Positions 6,923-14,261 of a DNA stretch of 45,599 nucleotides are shown here, piece by piece. The DNA lies in NCBI RefSeq assembly GCF_001425485.1, contig NZ_LMQW01000017.1, positions 1 to 45,599 on the forward strand. Reading direction: 5' to 3'. Both the position numbers and the translations under genes were made by a program. The stretch comes from Aureimonas sp. Leaf427. Its GTDB lineage: Bacteria > Pseudomonadota > Alphaproteobacteria > Rhizobiales > Rhizobiaceae. The notes beneath the pieces were generated by a model. The model had not been told where the DNA came from. It saw nothing but the letters and a program-made list of their open reading frames with translations, and ran no database searches. Every line of letters starts with the position of its first letter. Position 1 is the stretch's first letter.

Positions 6923-8007
6923 CGCTTGTCTCCCCGCCGTGGAGATGTGAGCGAAAGCCTGCGGGCGGCGTCTCGGAGGAGTTTTTCCACATCCCCGGGC
7001 GCCACAAGAATATTAGATTCTCTATTAGACTCTCTATTACGGGTCTGAATTGCGTTATCGTTCCAGAGACTTAGCTGCGATCCGTGCGTGCGAAGTCCCG
7101 AATGGGTTGCGTGCGAAGTCCCGATACGAATTGCGTGCGAAGTCCCGACCGTATCCACAGCCATGCCCTTGGCCCATGTGGATAAGTCGAGAGGCTGGAT
7201 GCGCAGCAATTCGCGGCGCGCATCGCGTTCGATGCGGAGCCGATAGCCGGGGATCGACTGGCGCTCGACGATACGGCGGAGTTGAAGCGCGAAGTCGGAA
7301 ACCCGGACGAGGCTGCCGGACTTCTGATGAAGATGCCGGACCTCGAACTGCCACCCGGCCGGTTGACGGCCAGCGTGCTTGCGCGCGACGCGGTAGAGCC
7401 AGCGTTCGATGCCGCCGGTGAGCCGGAAGTAGGCCGGATCGATCGACAGCACGAGCGAGCGGTCGATGACGCCGCGATAGAACCAGTCGGGCAGCACGGC
7501 TTCCATGCCCTCGACGCGGCCGTCGCGCGTCGCGCATTCCTCCCATTCGTTGACCCAGGAGAACTGGTGCCGGCGCCAGCGCTCGCCGTTGCGGATCGTG
7601 GTGAGCACGGAGGTGGACTGAAGGCGCACCAGCGCGCCCTTGAGCAACCGATAGTCGCGCGAGCCGGTCTGGCGCCGGATGGCGGTGAGAAGCTGGTAGG
7701 GCGTGAAGCGCAGGAAGCGCGAAGTCTTGAGGCCTGCCGTTTCAGCCTCGATGATCTGCGAGGCGGCCCAGATGAGGATGTCGGCGTCCCAGATCGTCGC
7801 CATGCCGTGCTGCGCACTGGCGAAGACCTCGACCTGCACGTCACCCGATCGGTAGAGGATCGGCGTCGTGCGCTTGGCCTTGGCGAGCGAGAAGAACGGA
7901 CGTTCCATGAGATCGCGCTGGTCGCGCGGGCTCGCGTCGCCGGTGGCGATGACGAACGGGTGAAGGGTCGCCCGTTCGCTGGCGGGCAGAAGGTGGCGGC
8001 GGGACAT
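6919..8007 (-). CDS. repA: Plasmid replication initiator RepA
   Basis: The 362-residue protein matches the replication initiator protein A family of alphaproteobacterial plasmids and ICEs: MERPFFSLAKAKRTTPILYRSGDVQVEVFA, then ATIWDADILIWAASQI, then FTPYQLLTAIRRQTGSRDYRLLKGALVRLQSTSV, and DRSLVLSIDPAYFRLTGGIERWLYRVARKHAG. These are winged-helix initiator regions that bind iterons. The C-terminal third has repeated GTSHA and NRES words because the DNA there carries direct repeats that look like the replication origin itself. It is followed by parA with a 4-base overlap and preceded by a small HTH gene. An initiator in a conjugative element suggests it can replicate outside the chromosome. Confidence 0.9.
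   Translation of the reverse strand: MSRRHLLPASERATLHPFVIATGDASPRDQRDLMERPFFSLAKAKRTTPILYRSGDVQVEVFASAQHGMATIWDADILIWAASQIIEAETAGLKTSRFLRFTPYQLLTAIRRQTGSRDYRLLKGALVRLQSTSVLTTIRNGERWRRHQFSWVNEWEECATRDGRVEGMEAVLPDWFYRGVIDRSLVLSIDPAYFRLTGGIERWLYRVARKHAGRQPAGWQFEVRHLHQKSGSLVRVSDFALQLRRIVERQSIPGYRLRIERDARRELLRIQPLDLSTWAKGMAVDTVGTSHAIRIGTSHATHSGLRTHGSQLSLWNDNAIQTRNRESNRESNILVAPGDVEKLLRDAARRLSLTSPRRGDKR
6983..7185. other. oriV: Candidate replication origin (oriV) inside the 3' end of repA
   Basis: Three near-identical 17-bp direct repeats, TGCGTGCGAAGTCCCGA, lie at 7085-7101, 7108-7124 and 7132-7148, with starts 23 and 24 bases apart (about two helical turns). Next to them is a perfect DnaA box, TTATCCACA on the minus strand at 7177-7185, plus a one-mismatch box GTATCCACA at 7151-7159. 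On the other side are AT-rich 12-bp tandem repeats TATTAGAYTCTC at 7011-7022 and 7023-7034 and a further DnaA-like TTTTCCACA at 6983-6991. Iterons, DnaA boxes and an AT-rich unwinding region together are the standard parts of an iteron-type origin. Confidence 0.68.
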
Positions 8008-8016
8008 CGACGGGGC

Positions 8017-8298
8017 TCAGCGGTGGCCACGCGACGGGACGAGCGGCGGCAACTCGGGCTGCCGCTTGGCCGGCAGCACCGATCCGCGCGGATCGGAGGT
8101 CGAGGTGACGGCACCGCGCGAGGCCCAGGCTTCGAGATCTTCCACCGCGTAGACGACGATCGCGCCGAGCTTCCGGTAGGCCGGTCCGGTGCCGTAGGTT
8201 CGGTGCTTCTCGAGCGTGCGGCCGGACAGGCCGAGATAGCGGGCAGCGTCGGGGGTGCGCAGGTAGTTCTGCGGGATGCGGGCGGGCGTTTGCGACAT
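8017..8298 (-). CDS. Small helix-turn-helix protein (AlpA/excisionase-like)
   Basis: This 93-residue protein contains a MerR/AlpA-like helix-turn-helix: YLRTPDAARYLGLSGRTLEKHRTYGTGPAYRKLGAIVVYAVEDLEAWA. The second half of that motif (a Y-R-K-x-G...V-x-Y...D-L-E-x-W pattern) is typical of excisionase/AlpA regulators. It is followed by a disordered tail. It lies 9 bases upstream of repA on the same strand and probably regulates the replication operon or excision of the element. Which of the two cannot be told from sequence. Confidence 0.85.
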   Translation of the reverse strand: MSQTPARIPQNYLRTPDAARYLGLSGRTLEKHRTYGTGPAYRKLGAIVVYAVEDLEAWASRGAVTSTSDPRGSVLPAKRQPELPPLVPSRGHR

Positions 8299-8435
8299 GG
8301 TCGGACCTCCGTGGCGGCGGGGGCGGCCCCGGCATGGGGCTGCGAACGGAGGCGAGGATGGCGAAGCGGAGCCGGCGGGGTGGATGGGAAAGTAGCGTCG
8401 GTAAGAATCTCACCCCACGTCGGGTTCGACCGGCG

Positions 8436-9201
8436 TCAGGATCGGCGCCGATGACGGAAGAGGTCGAGATAGTCCCCGGCGATCAGCCGCAGCCCGAACC
8501 GGAGAAGGTCGATCGCCTCGGTGCGAAGCGACGACTCGCGCCAGTCGTCCTCCCGCATCAATCGCTCGATGCCGTGAAACGCCCTGGCGATCTCGCGGTA
8601 GGTGGCGCCGTGGGCGCGCGCGTCGGCGGCGCGAAGCGCGCGGGGAATGCGCCGACGCTGCAGCGGCGTCAGGCGCTTATCGCTGGCATCGAGCCCTTGT
8701 CCGCATCGCCAGAGGCGGAGATAGGCTTCGACGCGGTCGGGGCTGTCGGTCGCGAACGGAAGCTGTGCTGCGAAGGCCGCTGCCGCCTCGGCACCGGGAA
8801 GGAGAAGCAAGGGGATTTCGCCGGCGCGGTCGCGATGCCGGGCGTAGCGGCCATCGGCGGCGTCCTGAACATTGGTCAGATCGAGCGGGATGGCGATGGC
8901 GGTGGCCAACAGTTCGGACGGCGGCGCGAGGACGACGACGGCAGGATCGGCATCGGGCGTCCAGTGGATCGGCTGGTCACGCCCGCTGCGGCTCGGACGG
9001 GCCGCGAAATCGCAACCCCCAGCGCCGCGCGATGGCGGCCTCGCTGTCCTCCTGGGACGATTCCGAGCGGACATGCCGTCCGAAATCCTTCTGATAGCCG
9101 GCGTTGCGACGCAGGCATTCCCAGGCCAGATCCTCGACCGCGAGACTGCTCATGTAGTCGTAGGCGGTGGCGTCCTGCCACTTCGATCGGTCTGGCTTCA
9201 C
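8436..9201 (-). pseudogene. DUF6499/DUF2285 regulator split by a frameshift
   Basis: The two halves of one familiar regulator lie in different frames. The upstream half (GTG 9201, stop at 8977) has the DUF6499 opening KPDRSKWQDATAYDYMSSLAVEDLAWECLRRN...ARRWGLRF. The downstream half begins mid-frame with AARPSRSGRDQPIHWTPDADPAVVVLAPPSE and ends with the DUF2285/RovC-type DNA-binding region LTPLQRRRIPRALRAADARAHGATYREIARAFHG...GDYLDLF. In relatives these are one chain. Removing one base in the G5 run (9016-9020) or the T3 run (9007-9009) would rejoin them. The break may be a real mutation, a sequencing slip or, less likely, a programmed frameshift. Confidence 0.75.
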
Positions 9202-9329
9202 CGGCGTTTCTCCTCCCTCGGTACGCGGTATGCGCGTCGGAGAGAAAGGATTCCGGGCCGACCGGGGGCCGCATAGTCCCCAATTGCGCATCACGCGATG
9301 CGCGCAGGGCAACACCCCGCGGATCGCCG

Positions 9330-9593
9330 CTAATGGATCCGCCCCGCCAAGAGGTGCTTGTAGCCGGTGTGCGTCATCCAGCGCGCTCGGGCGAGATGCG
9401 CGTGGTAGACCTGAAGGGCGCGTTCGGACTGCGTGTCGGGGTCGATTCCGAACAGCACGGCGACGGCTTCACGCCAGTCGGCGCCGTCCGCCACCGAGTC
9501 GAGAAGGCGGCAATAGAGCCTGACGTGTTCGCGGTCGTAGCCGGTCAAATGCTCGCCCTGGGGCGGGTCGTCGGAAAAGTCCTCAACGGTCAT
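9330..9593 (-). CDS. Short DUF2285-like DNA-binding protein
   Basis: This 87-residue protein (MTVEDFSDDPPQGEHLTGYDREHVRLYCRLLDSVADGADW...) resembles the short regulators that accompany DUF2285 proteins in these elements. The stretch DGADWREAVAVLFGIDPDTQSERALQVYHAHLARARWMTHTGYKHLL has the helix-turn-helix-like layout and the terminal G-Y-x-x-L-L of that family. ATG 9593 is chosen; an in-frame ATG four codons upstream (9605) is possible. It is the first gene of the minus-strand block and faces the XRE regulator across an AT-rich gap, so it may be controlled from there. Confidence 0.75.
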   Translation of the reverse strand: MTVEDFSDDPPQGEHLTGYDREHVRLYCRLLDSVADGADWREAVAVLFGIDPDTQSERALQVYHAHLARARWMTHTGYKHLLAGRIH

Positions 9594-9655
9594 GGCGCTC
9601 TCCATGAAGGGCGGTTGCCGGGAGCCACCTTCCTTAACCATACTACCAATCGCCT

Positions 9656-9742
9656 TGCGTGATGGGAGCCCCCGTTTCGGCATCACCCGTTGTCGCGGGC
9701 GCATCACCCACGCCCAATTTACATATTATAGTTCGTAAACTC
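9656..9742. promoter_or_regulatory. Divergent control region with operator-like repeats
   Basis: Between the minus-strand block and the XRE gene, GCATCACCC occurs twice (9680-9688 and 9701-9709), 21 bases apart, and is followed by an unusually AT-rich stretch (9718-9741) with TTTAC...GTAAA symmetry. Repeats two helical turns apart next to an XRE gene suggest an operator. Exact -10/-35 boxes are not clear. Confidence 0.45.
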
Positions 9743-9771
9743 AAAGTGTGTATTCGGGCGAGCGTGCGTGC

Positions 9772-10026
9772 ATGGACATGCGCACGCTGGTCGGACGGAA
9801 TTTTGCGCGCCTGCGCAGGGCGATGGGGCTCACGCAGGAGGAGGTTGAGGCGCGTTCCGGCTTCAGCCAGCAATATCTGAGCAGTCTGGAGCGCGGCAAG
9901 CGCAACCCGACCGTCATCAGTCTCTACGAGCTCGCGCAGGCGCTGGGCGTCGACCATGTCGACCTGATCCAGCCCGACGACGTGGCTTTGGCGGAGGATG
10001 CCGAGGCGCGACCCCGGACGCCGTAG
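9772..10026 (+). CDS. XRE-family transcriptional regulator
   Basis: This 84-residue repressor-like protein has a single Cro/C1 helix-turn-helix: FARLRRAMGLTQEEVEARSGFSQQYLSSLERGKRNPTVISLYELAQALGV (residues 11-60). ATG 9772 is preferred over an in-frame GTG at 9748 because the family begins just ahead of the HTH. It reads away from the transfer/replication block and likely represses that block and itself through the intervening repeats. Such short XRE proteins commonly keep conjugative elements quiet. Confidence 0.88.
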   Translation: MDMRTLVGRNFARLRRAMGLTQEEVEARSGFSQQYLSSLERGKRNPTVISLYELAQALGVDHVDLIQPDDVALAEDAEARPRTP

Positions 10027-10086
10027 AGGGCGTTGGTGGCGAAGCGTCCCCGCCCAGCGGCGCCGGGCGGGGTGTCGGCCGTGCGG

Positions 10087-10407
10087 TCAGTCCCTCCGAC
10101 CGTTGGGGCGGGACCAGATCAGCGAGAAGGTCTCGCCGTTCTCGTCGTCGAAGAGGTTGGCGTAGATGGCGGCGTTGAAGGAAGGATCGTCGAGCTTCAG
10201 GCTGAGATAGTCGCGGCCCTCGTTGGAGCGCTTGGACCAGCCCGCTCCGATCTCGGCCCGGCCGACATAGACGCGGTGGCTCGGGGCGTTCTCGCCGGTG
10301 GCGCGGTCGTCGCGCAGGATGCGGACGTTGCGGGCCTGGACGCTGAGGGTGACGATCTCGCCGATGTAGCCGGTGTCGATCGCGGTGAAGTTGCCGATGG
10401 TCGCCAT
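10087..10407 (-). CDS. DUF736 family protein, second copy
   Basis: The 106-residue protein (MATIGNFTAIDTGYIGEIVTLSVQARNVRI) has the DUF736 opening M-A-x-I-G-x-F, the central PSHRVYVGRAEIGAGWSKRS and the closing LKLDDPSFNAAIYANLFDDENGETFSLIWSRP. It is closer to the common plasmid form than the copy at 3778-4113. Function is unknown. It stands alone, convergent with the XRE gene, and starts a stretch of accessory DNA. Confidence 0.9.
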   Translation of the reverse strand: MATIGNFTAIDTGYIGEIVTLSVQARNVRILRDDRATGENAPSHRVYVGRAEIGAGWSKRSNEGRDYLSLKLDDPSFNAAIYANLFDDENGETFSLIWSRPNGRRD

Positions 10408-11004
10408 GATGGTTCTCCGTATCCTTGGGTTTCGAGCCCGCGACCGCCGCGGCCTCGATGGCCCATCGTCCGGCCGGGGGCGATCGACGGCGCACCTGTT
10501 GGCAGGCCGCAGCGCAGCGGAGGATGGCGGGGAGCGGCTTTCTTGGCTCGCGAGGAATGACGGCGCAGCCGGCAGGGGAAGAAAGTCGTGACGACGCCGT
10601 TGCGCCAGGGCGATCGAGGCGCAGCCGTCCTTCGGCCAGATCGGGTCCATTGAAGAGGCCGTGTGGTCGTGCGCGGCAACCTCGGCGATTATGGAGAACC
10701 CTGGCGATCCCTCGGACCTCTCCCGCTTCGTCAACAGCGTCTCGGGAGGCGATCATCGCCCATCGCCAGGTCCCGGCCGGGATGCCGTCCCTTGCATTCT
10801 CGCACGGGCATTTCCAGAGAACGCCTTGCCGCTATCGGGGCGGAAGGACCGGACCTTAAGATGCGGGCTCCCATGCACGGCGGAAGGACGGCAGCGTCCT
10901 CTGCCAGGCGTAGAGCTTCCGTTACCACCGGCGTCCGCGCTCCATCCGCACCCGAGACGAGACCGGTTGGCCACCGCTCCGTTAGCTACCCCTTCGACAG
11001 GAGA
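10408..11004. other. Stretch without a recognisable gene
   Basis: Both strands carry open frames here, but their translations are dominated by Arg, Pro, Ser and Gly, and none shows a domain, a good ribosome site or a neighbour overlap. The part next to the DUF736 start probably holds its promoter and leader. No repeats of note were seen. Confidence 0.5.
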
Positions 11005-11595
11005 TCAGTGTCCGGTCGCGCTGCTCTGTCCGGTGCCGCTGGGCGGGGTCGCCACGATCCGTCCCCAGGCGGCGCCCCCGACCATGATCGCGCCGGTGAC
11101 GGCGATCGTCGTCTGCCAGCCGGACGATACGATAAGGAATTGGCTGAGGCCGAGCGTCGCCGAATAACCGGCCACGAAGGCGGGTGCGGCAAAGACGATC
11201 GCGATTGTGAACCGCAGCCCGACGGAATGCGCATGGGCGAAGAGCGTCCGGGCGAGCGCGAGGATGACGCCGCCGGCCCGAAGGCCTGCCAAGATGCCGA
11301 CGACGGCACCGGAGCCTTATTCGATCGTCCAGAGCGCAACCGCGATGCCGGTCATGATGGGCAGTGCGTAGATCGCGACGGAAAAGATCAGCCAGCAGAA
11401 CAGGACGATGCCGCCGATGAGGACGACAGGTGCGAGAACGACCACGGTGGTGGCTTCCTTCGAAACATGGGTTCGGAACGCGCCTCCACCACCACTGCGG
11501 CGCGATGGCGAGGATAGCGCGCCGAAGCGGCGGCGAAAAGCCGTCGGCGAGGCGCCGGACAAGGCCGGCGCTCCCTTCCGGCACCGCCCGCTCAC
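11005..11595 (-). pseudogene. Membrane protein interrupted by an in-frame TAA
   Basis: Two consecutive same-frame pieces appear to be one multi-helix membrane protein. The first part (GTG 11595) has TTVVVLAPVVLIGGIVLFCWLIFSVAIYALPIMTGIAVAL. After TAA at 11319-11317 the frame continues GSGAVVGILAGLRAGGVILALART, then FTIAIVFAAPAFVAGYSATLGL and a final helix ending AWGRIV. I recall intact relatives running through this point as ...G-x-A-A-x-x-S-G-A-G-V-I-G-A-I-x-V-G-L-L-A-G, so the TAA probably replaced a sense codon such as CAA. The GTG start overlaps the stop of the upstream 54-residue gene. Without suppression the product would be truncated to 92 residues. Confidence 0.68.
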
Positions 11596-11756
11596 ACGGC
11601 GAACGGATCGATCTCGGCCACAATCTCCGCACCGCCTTCGAACTCCGCTTCCAGAACGACCGAGAGGCTGCCGTCGCCGGCGCGGAAGATGACGATCACG
11701 GCCATGAGGGTGGTGGCGAGGCTGGCGGCGAAAGCGGAGGCTTGGCTGAACGACAT
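11592..11756 (-). CDS. Small membrane-anchored hypothetical protein
   Basis: The 54-residue protein MSFSQASAFAASLATTLMAVIVIFRAGDG... has one hydrophobic helix (residues 8-24) and an acidic tail (EAEFEGGAEIVAEIDPFAV). It is translationally coupled (GTGA overlap) to the broken membrane protein downstream, so both likely belonged to one small membrane operon. No family is recognised. Confidence 0.6.
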   Translation of the reverse strand: MSFSQASAFAASLATTLMAVIVIFRAGDGSLSVVLEAEFEGGAEIVAEIDPFAV

Positions 11757-12036
11757 CGATGCGGCTCCTGTGGGGAGCGGAGGGTCATCCCCCGCTGACA
11801 GGCGCCCGAAGTGTCCGGCCGGGGGCCGCAATCACCGCGAAGGCGAAGCCGCACGCGGCGGCATGCTCGCATAGCCGACCCCTTGCGGGTTGATGGCGTC
11901 AGGTCCCCGGTTGTGACCAAGGATCAGCGCCAGACGAGGAGGATGATCTTCCGGCGAAACGGAGGTACTTCGCGATGTCGCGGGAGACAGCTTCTGGTAC
12001 GTTGTTTTCGCAAGCGATCCAACCAGGAGATGCAAC

Positions 12037-12417
12037 ATGCAGAACGAACAGGCACTGATCCGCTCCAAGCCAGGCACCGGAACGGCGGTCGACTTCGCCG
12101 GCAACTGGACCAATGAACTCGGTTCGAAAATGTTACTGGTGCAGACGGGCCAGGCCTTGTCCGGCAGCTACGAAAGCGCCGTCAGTTCGGGCGGCACCAC
12201 GGCGACCGGAACGCTGACGGGCTATGTCGATGGCGATCTCATCGCGTTCATCGTTCATTGGGATCAGTTTCAGGCGATCACGTCTTGGGTCGGGCAACTC
12301 GCACCCAATGCTCCGACGGACACCATCAAGACCCTCTGGCAGATGACCAATCAGGTCGATGTCGGCGACGAATGGGCATCGATCAATGCGGGTGCCGATG
12401 TCTTTACCCGTCAATGA
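12037..12417 (+). CDS. Avidin/streptavidin-family biotin-binding protein
   Basis: This 126-residue protein has the avidin beta-barrel pattern throughout: FAGNWTNELGSKMLL, LSGSYESAVSSGG, GTLTGYVDGDLIAFIVHW, ITSWVGQL, IKTLWQMT and EWASINAGADVFTRQ. Residues equivalent to the streptavidin pocket are Asn26, Ser30, Tyr45, Ser47, Trp75, Thr82, Trp84, Trp101, Trp113 (the tryptophan donated by a neighbouring subunit) and Asp121; the Ser88 position is Ala80 and Leu110 is Met103. It should bind biotin tightly. No signal peptide is visible, so it may stay in the cytoplasm unless it is released another way. ATG 12037 follows a good AGGAGA site. It reads opposite to the transfer genes and stands alone, so it is a cargo gene. 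Role inferred: sequestering biotin. Confidence 0.92.
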   Translation: MQNEQALIRSKPGTGTAVDFAGNWTNELGSKMLLVQTGQALSGSYESAVSSGGTTATGTLTGYVDGDLIAFIVHWDQFQAITSWVGQLAPNAPTDTIKTLWQMTNQVDVGDEWASINAGADVFTRQ

Positions 12418-12445
12418 TGGGCGTTCGAGCGGCCGCCCATCACGG

Positions 12446-12844
12446 GTGGGCCGCTCGGCCTTCGTTCTGGCATGCCTGGTGGCTTGGGCGGCGGTCCCGG
12501 CGATGGCCGAAACCACAACCGGCTAGGTCGCGTGGGTGATCGACGGCGACACGTTTCGTCTCGATGGCGGGGAGCGGGTCCGGATCGCCGGGATCGACGC
12601 GCCGGAGACACGAGTGGATCGAGCGAAGTGCCGCGCCGAGATCGAGCGCGGCCGTGCCGCGACCCGCGCAGCGGTGGCCCATCTCAAGGGACGGACGGTC
12701 TCGATAGAGCGCGTGGGGGCGAGCTACGGACGGACGGTGGCGCGCGTCACGCTCGACGGACGCGATGTCGGGCAGGATCTCGTCGCGCGCGGCATCGTGA
12801 AGCCATGGCCCCTCGGGCATCCCAAGCCCGACTGGTGCGGATAG
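12446..12844 (+). pseudogene. Secreted thermonuclease-like protein with in-frame TAG
   Basis: The frame begins at GTG 12446 with a signal peptide (GRSAFVLACLVAWAAVPAMA) and reads ETTTG, TAG (12524-12526), then VAWVIDGDTFRLDGGERVRIAGIDAPETR..., a staphylococcal-nuclease-type domain. VIDGDTF, RIAGIDAPE, YGRTVARVTLDGRDV and the final KPWPL...PDWCG are typical. The stop sits exactly between signal peptide and mature enzyme, probably a CAG-to-TAG change. Translation could restart at GTG 12536 to give a cytoplasmic 102-residue nuclease. It follows the avidin gene by about 30 bases on the same strand. Confidence 0.75.
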
Positions 12845-12913
12845 GCCTGAAGGTCACGAACTCGTAGCGAATGAAGGCCAGGGTCGATCGAGACGAACTG
12901 GAAGGAGGCGACG

Positions 12914-13123
12914 ATGGCGGAGATCAGGGATCGGGATTTGCATCTGGTGAAGAAGGCGCTCGCCATCGCCGTGCTCGCGATCGAACGCCAGCCGGGCCCG
13001 TTCCAGTCGCTGTCCGACCAGGCGGACATGAAGGCGTTGCTCGATCGCCTGACGCCGAGCGATACCATGCTCGCCCACTATGCCCGGTCGGCATACATCG
13101 CCGTCACCGGCGAGCCGGACTGA
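12914..13123 (+). CDS. Small hypothetical protein (69 residues)
   Basis: The protein MAEIRDRDLHLVKKALAIAVLAIERQPGPFQ... is mostly helical and soluble with no recognised domain. The start is supported by a strong GGAGG about ten bases upstream, and the composition differs from the Arg-rich shadow frames around it. The context is a run of small accessory genes on the plus strand (avidin, nuclease). It ends about 60 bases before the convergent lipoprotein gene. Confidence 0.7.
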   Translation: MAEIRDRDLHLVKKALAIAVLAIERQPGPFQSLSDQADMKALLDRLTPSDTMLAHYARSAYIAVTGEPD

Positions 13124-13137
13124 AGCCAGCCGTGGAG

Positions 13138-13157
13138 CCGGAAGGCCGGGTTTCCGG
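13138..13157 (+). terminator. Possible terminator after the 69-residue gene
   Basis: CCGGAA (13138-13143) and TTCCGG (13152-13157) form a 6-bp stem with a GC-rich loop, followed by TTT. It lies between two convergent genes. The T run is short, so this is tentative. Confidence 0.35.
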
Positions 13158-13183
13158 TTTCACGATTCTGCTCTGCCACGCGC

Positions 13184-13876
13184 CTACAGCTTGGCGTCTC
13201 GGGCATGGACCCAGCCCTTGTTGGTGAGGACGAGATCGGCCTTGTCCTCGACCTTGTCACCGGTCGTTCGCTTGAGCACGGGAAAGGCTTCGAGCATGGT
13301 CGGGTTCGTCGCCCATGCGGCCTTGTCCTTGAGGCGGTAGGTGTAGGCGACACGGGAGAGTGACACGCCCATCGCATCGGCCGGTTCGGTGAACTGTGTG
13401 ATCTCGACGACGTCCGGTGTCCCGTAGCAAAGGCGGTTGCGGGACGAGAGGAAGGTGCTCTGCGATCCCTCTCCGGGCTTGGCGAGCGCCTGCCGCCCCT
13501 TGTCCGTCAGGTCATAGGCCTTGACCTTGATCGTCCGGCTGTCCTCGGCGAACATGCCGCGTTGCGGGATCGTCGAGTCCTTCACCTCCATCAGCCCGAC
13601 CGCCACGAGCGCGTTCACCTGACGGGTCTGGCGCCGGAACAGATCCTGCGCGGCACCCGGCCGCTGCGGCACTTCGTAGTAGAGCGGCAGCGCCATGTAG
13701 CCACGGTTCGCGCCCGCCGGCTGCACCGAACTCGTCGGCAGATCGATGCAGGATGGGCTCTTCGCGAGATGGGCGTTGATCGCGGTCTGGAAATTGACCT
13801 CGTTCGCCTTTTTCGAGTCGCTGCAACCCGACAGGACGATCGATCCGAGACCGATGATGACAATCGGAACGCGCAT
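13184..13876 (-). CDS. Lipoprotein of unknown function
   Basis: This 230-residue protein starts at ATG 13876 with a classic lipoprotein signal: MRVPIVIIGLGSIVLSGCSDSKK, lipobox LSGC with Cys18. The mature part has no recognised domain. It has a central region that could form a small folded domain (MALPLYYEVPQRPGAAQDLFRRQTRQVNALVAVGLMEVKDSTIPQ) and an Arg/Lys-rich C-terminal half. The layout NALVAVGLMEV...YDLTDKGRQAL reminds me of winged-helix-type repeats, but that is weak. It is likely anchored to a membrane and convergent with the plus-strand accessory genes. Confidence 0.8.
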   Translation of the reverse strand: MRVPIVIIGLGSIVLSGCSDSKKANEVNFQTAINAHLAKSPSCIDLPTSSVQPAGANRGYMALPLYYEVPQRPGAAQDLFRRQTRQVNALVAVGLMEVKDSTIPQRGMFAEDSRTIKVKAYDLTDKGRQALAKPGEGSQSTFLSSRNRLCYGTPDVVEITQFTEPADAMGVSLSRVAYTYRLKDKAAWATNPTMLEAFPVLKRTTGDKVEDKADLVLTNKGWVHARDAKL

Positions 13877-14261
13877 GTCGGGAATCTCCTCGTTCAGCCT
13901 CAATTGTGCGAGAAATCGTTTCGCGGCCATAGCCCAAGGGCGCGTCGAACCCAACAGCGGCGATGCTGCGCGACAAGTCGAGGGTTGTCCTGCGGGAGGA
14001 TCGTCACGCGTATGCGCGGAGACGGCTTGCCGGCTCCGTTCGCGCAGCGAATAGAGCCGTCCGCCGGGGGCGGCCCGCCAAGAATCGGGAGATCAATATC
14101 GGCGTGCGTCCTGGCATAGTCTGTAAAAGGCTTCATAAGCCTTGGAGGCTGATTCTTTTCAGATTAGGAACCATCTGCATGCCTACATCTGAGCAAGCCG
14201 CCCGCAACTTCGATGCCGATGAACGCTCGCGCGGGCGTCTCGGGCGGATGGGAAGAGGACT
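13877..14261. other. Gap without a recognisable gene
   Basis: This 385-base stretch separates two divergently transcribed genes and probably carries both promoters. GC falls toward the right end near the HNH gene. A short minus-strand frame here (about 13900-14136) reads like a shadow and is not called. No RNA gene or repeat was seen. Confidence 0.5.

Noticed and set aside
7085-7148. The three 17-bp repeats as a CRISPR array
   Set aside because: Repeats are too short, spacers are only 6-7 bases and there are no cas genes; they fit iterons.
13900-14136. 78-residue minus-strand frame in the gap before the HNH gene
   Set aside because: No ribosome site, no domain, and composition like other shadows.
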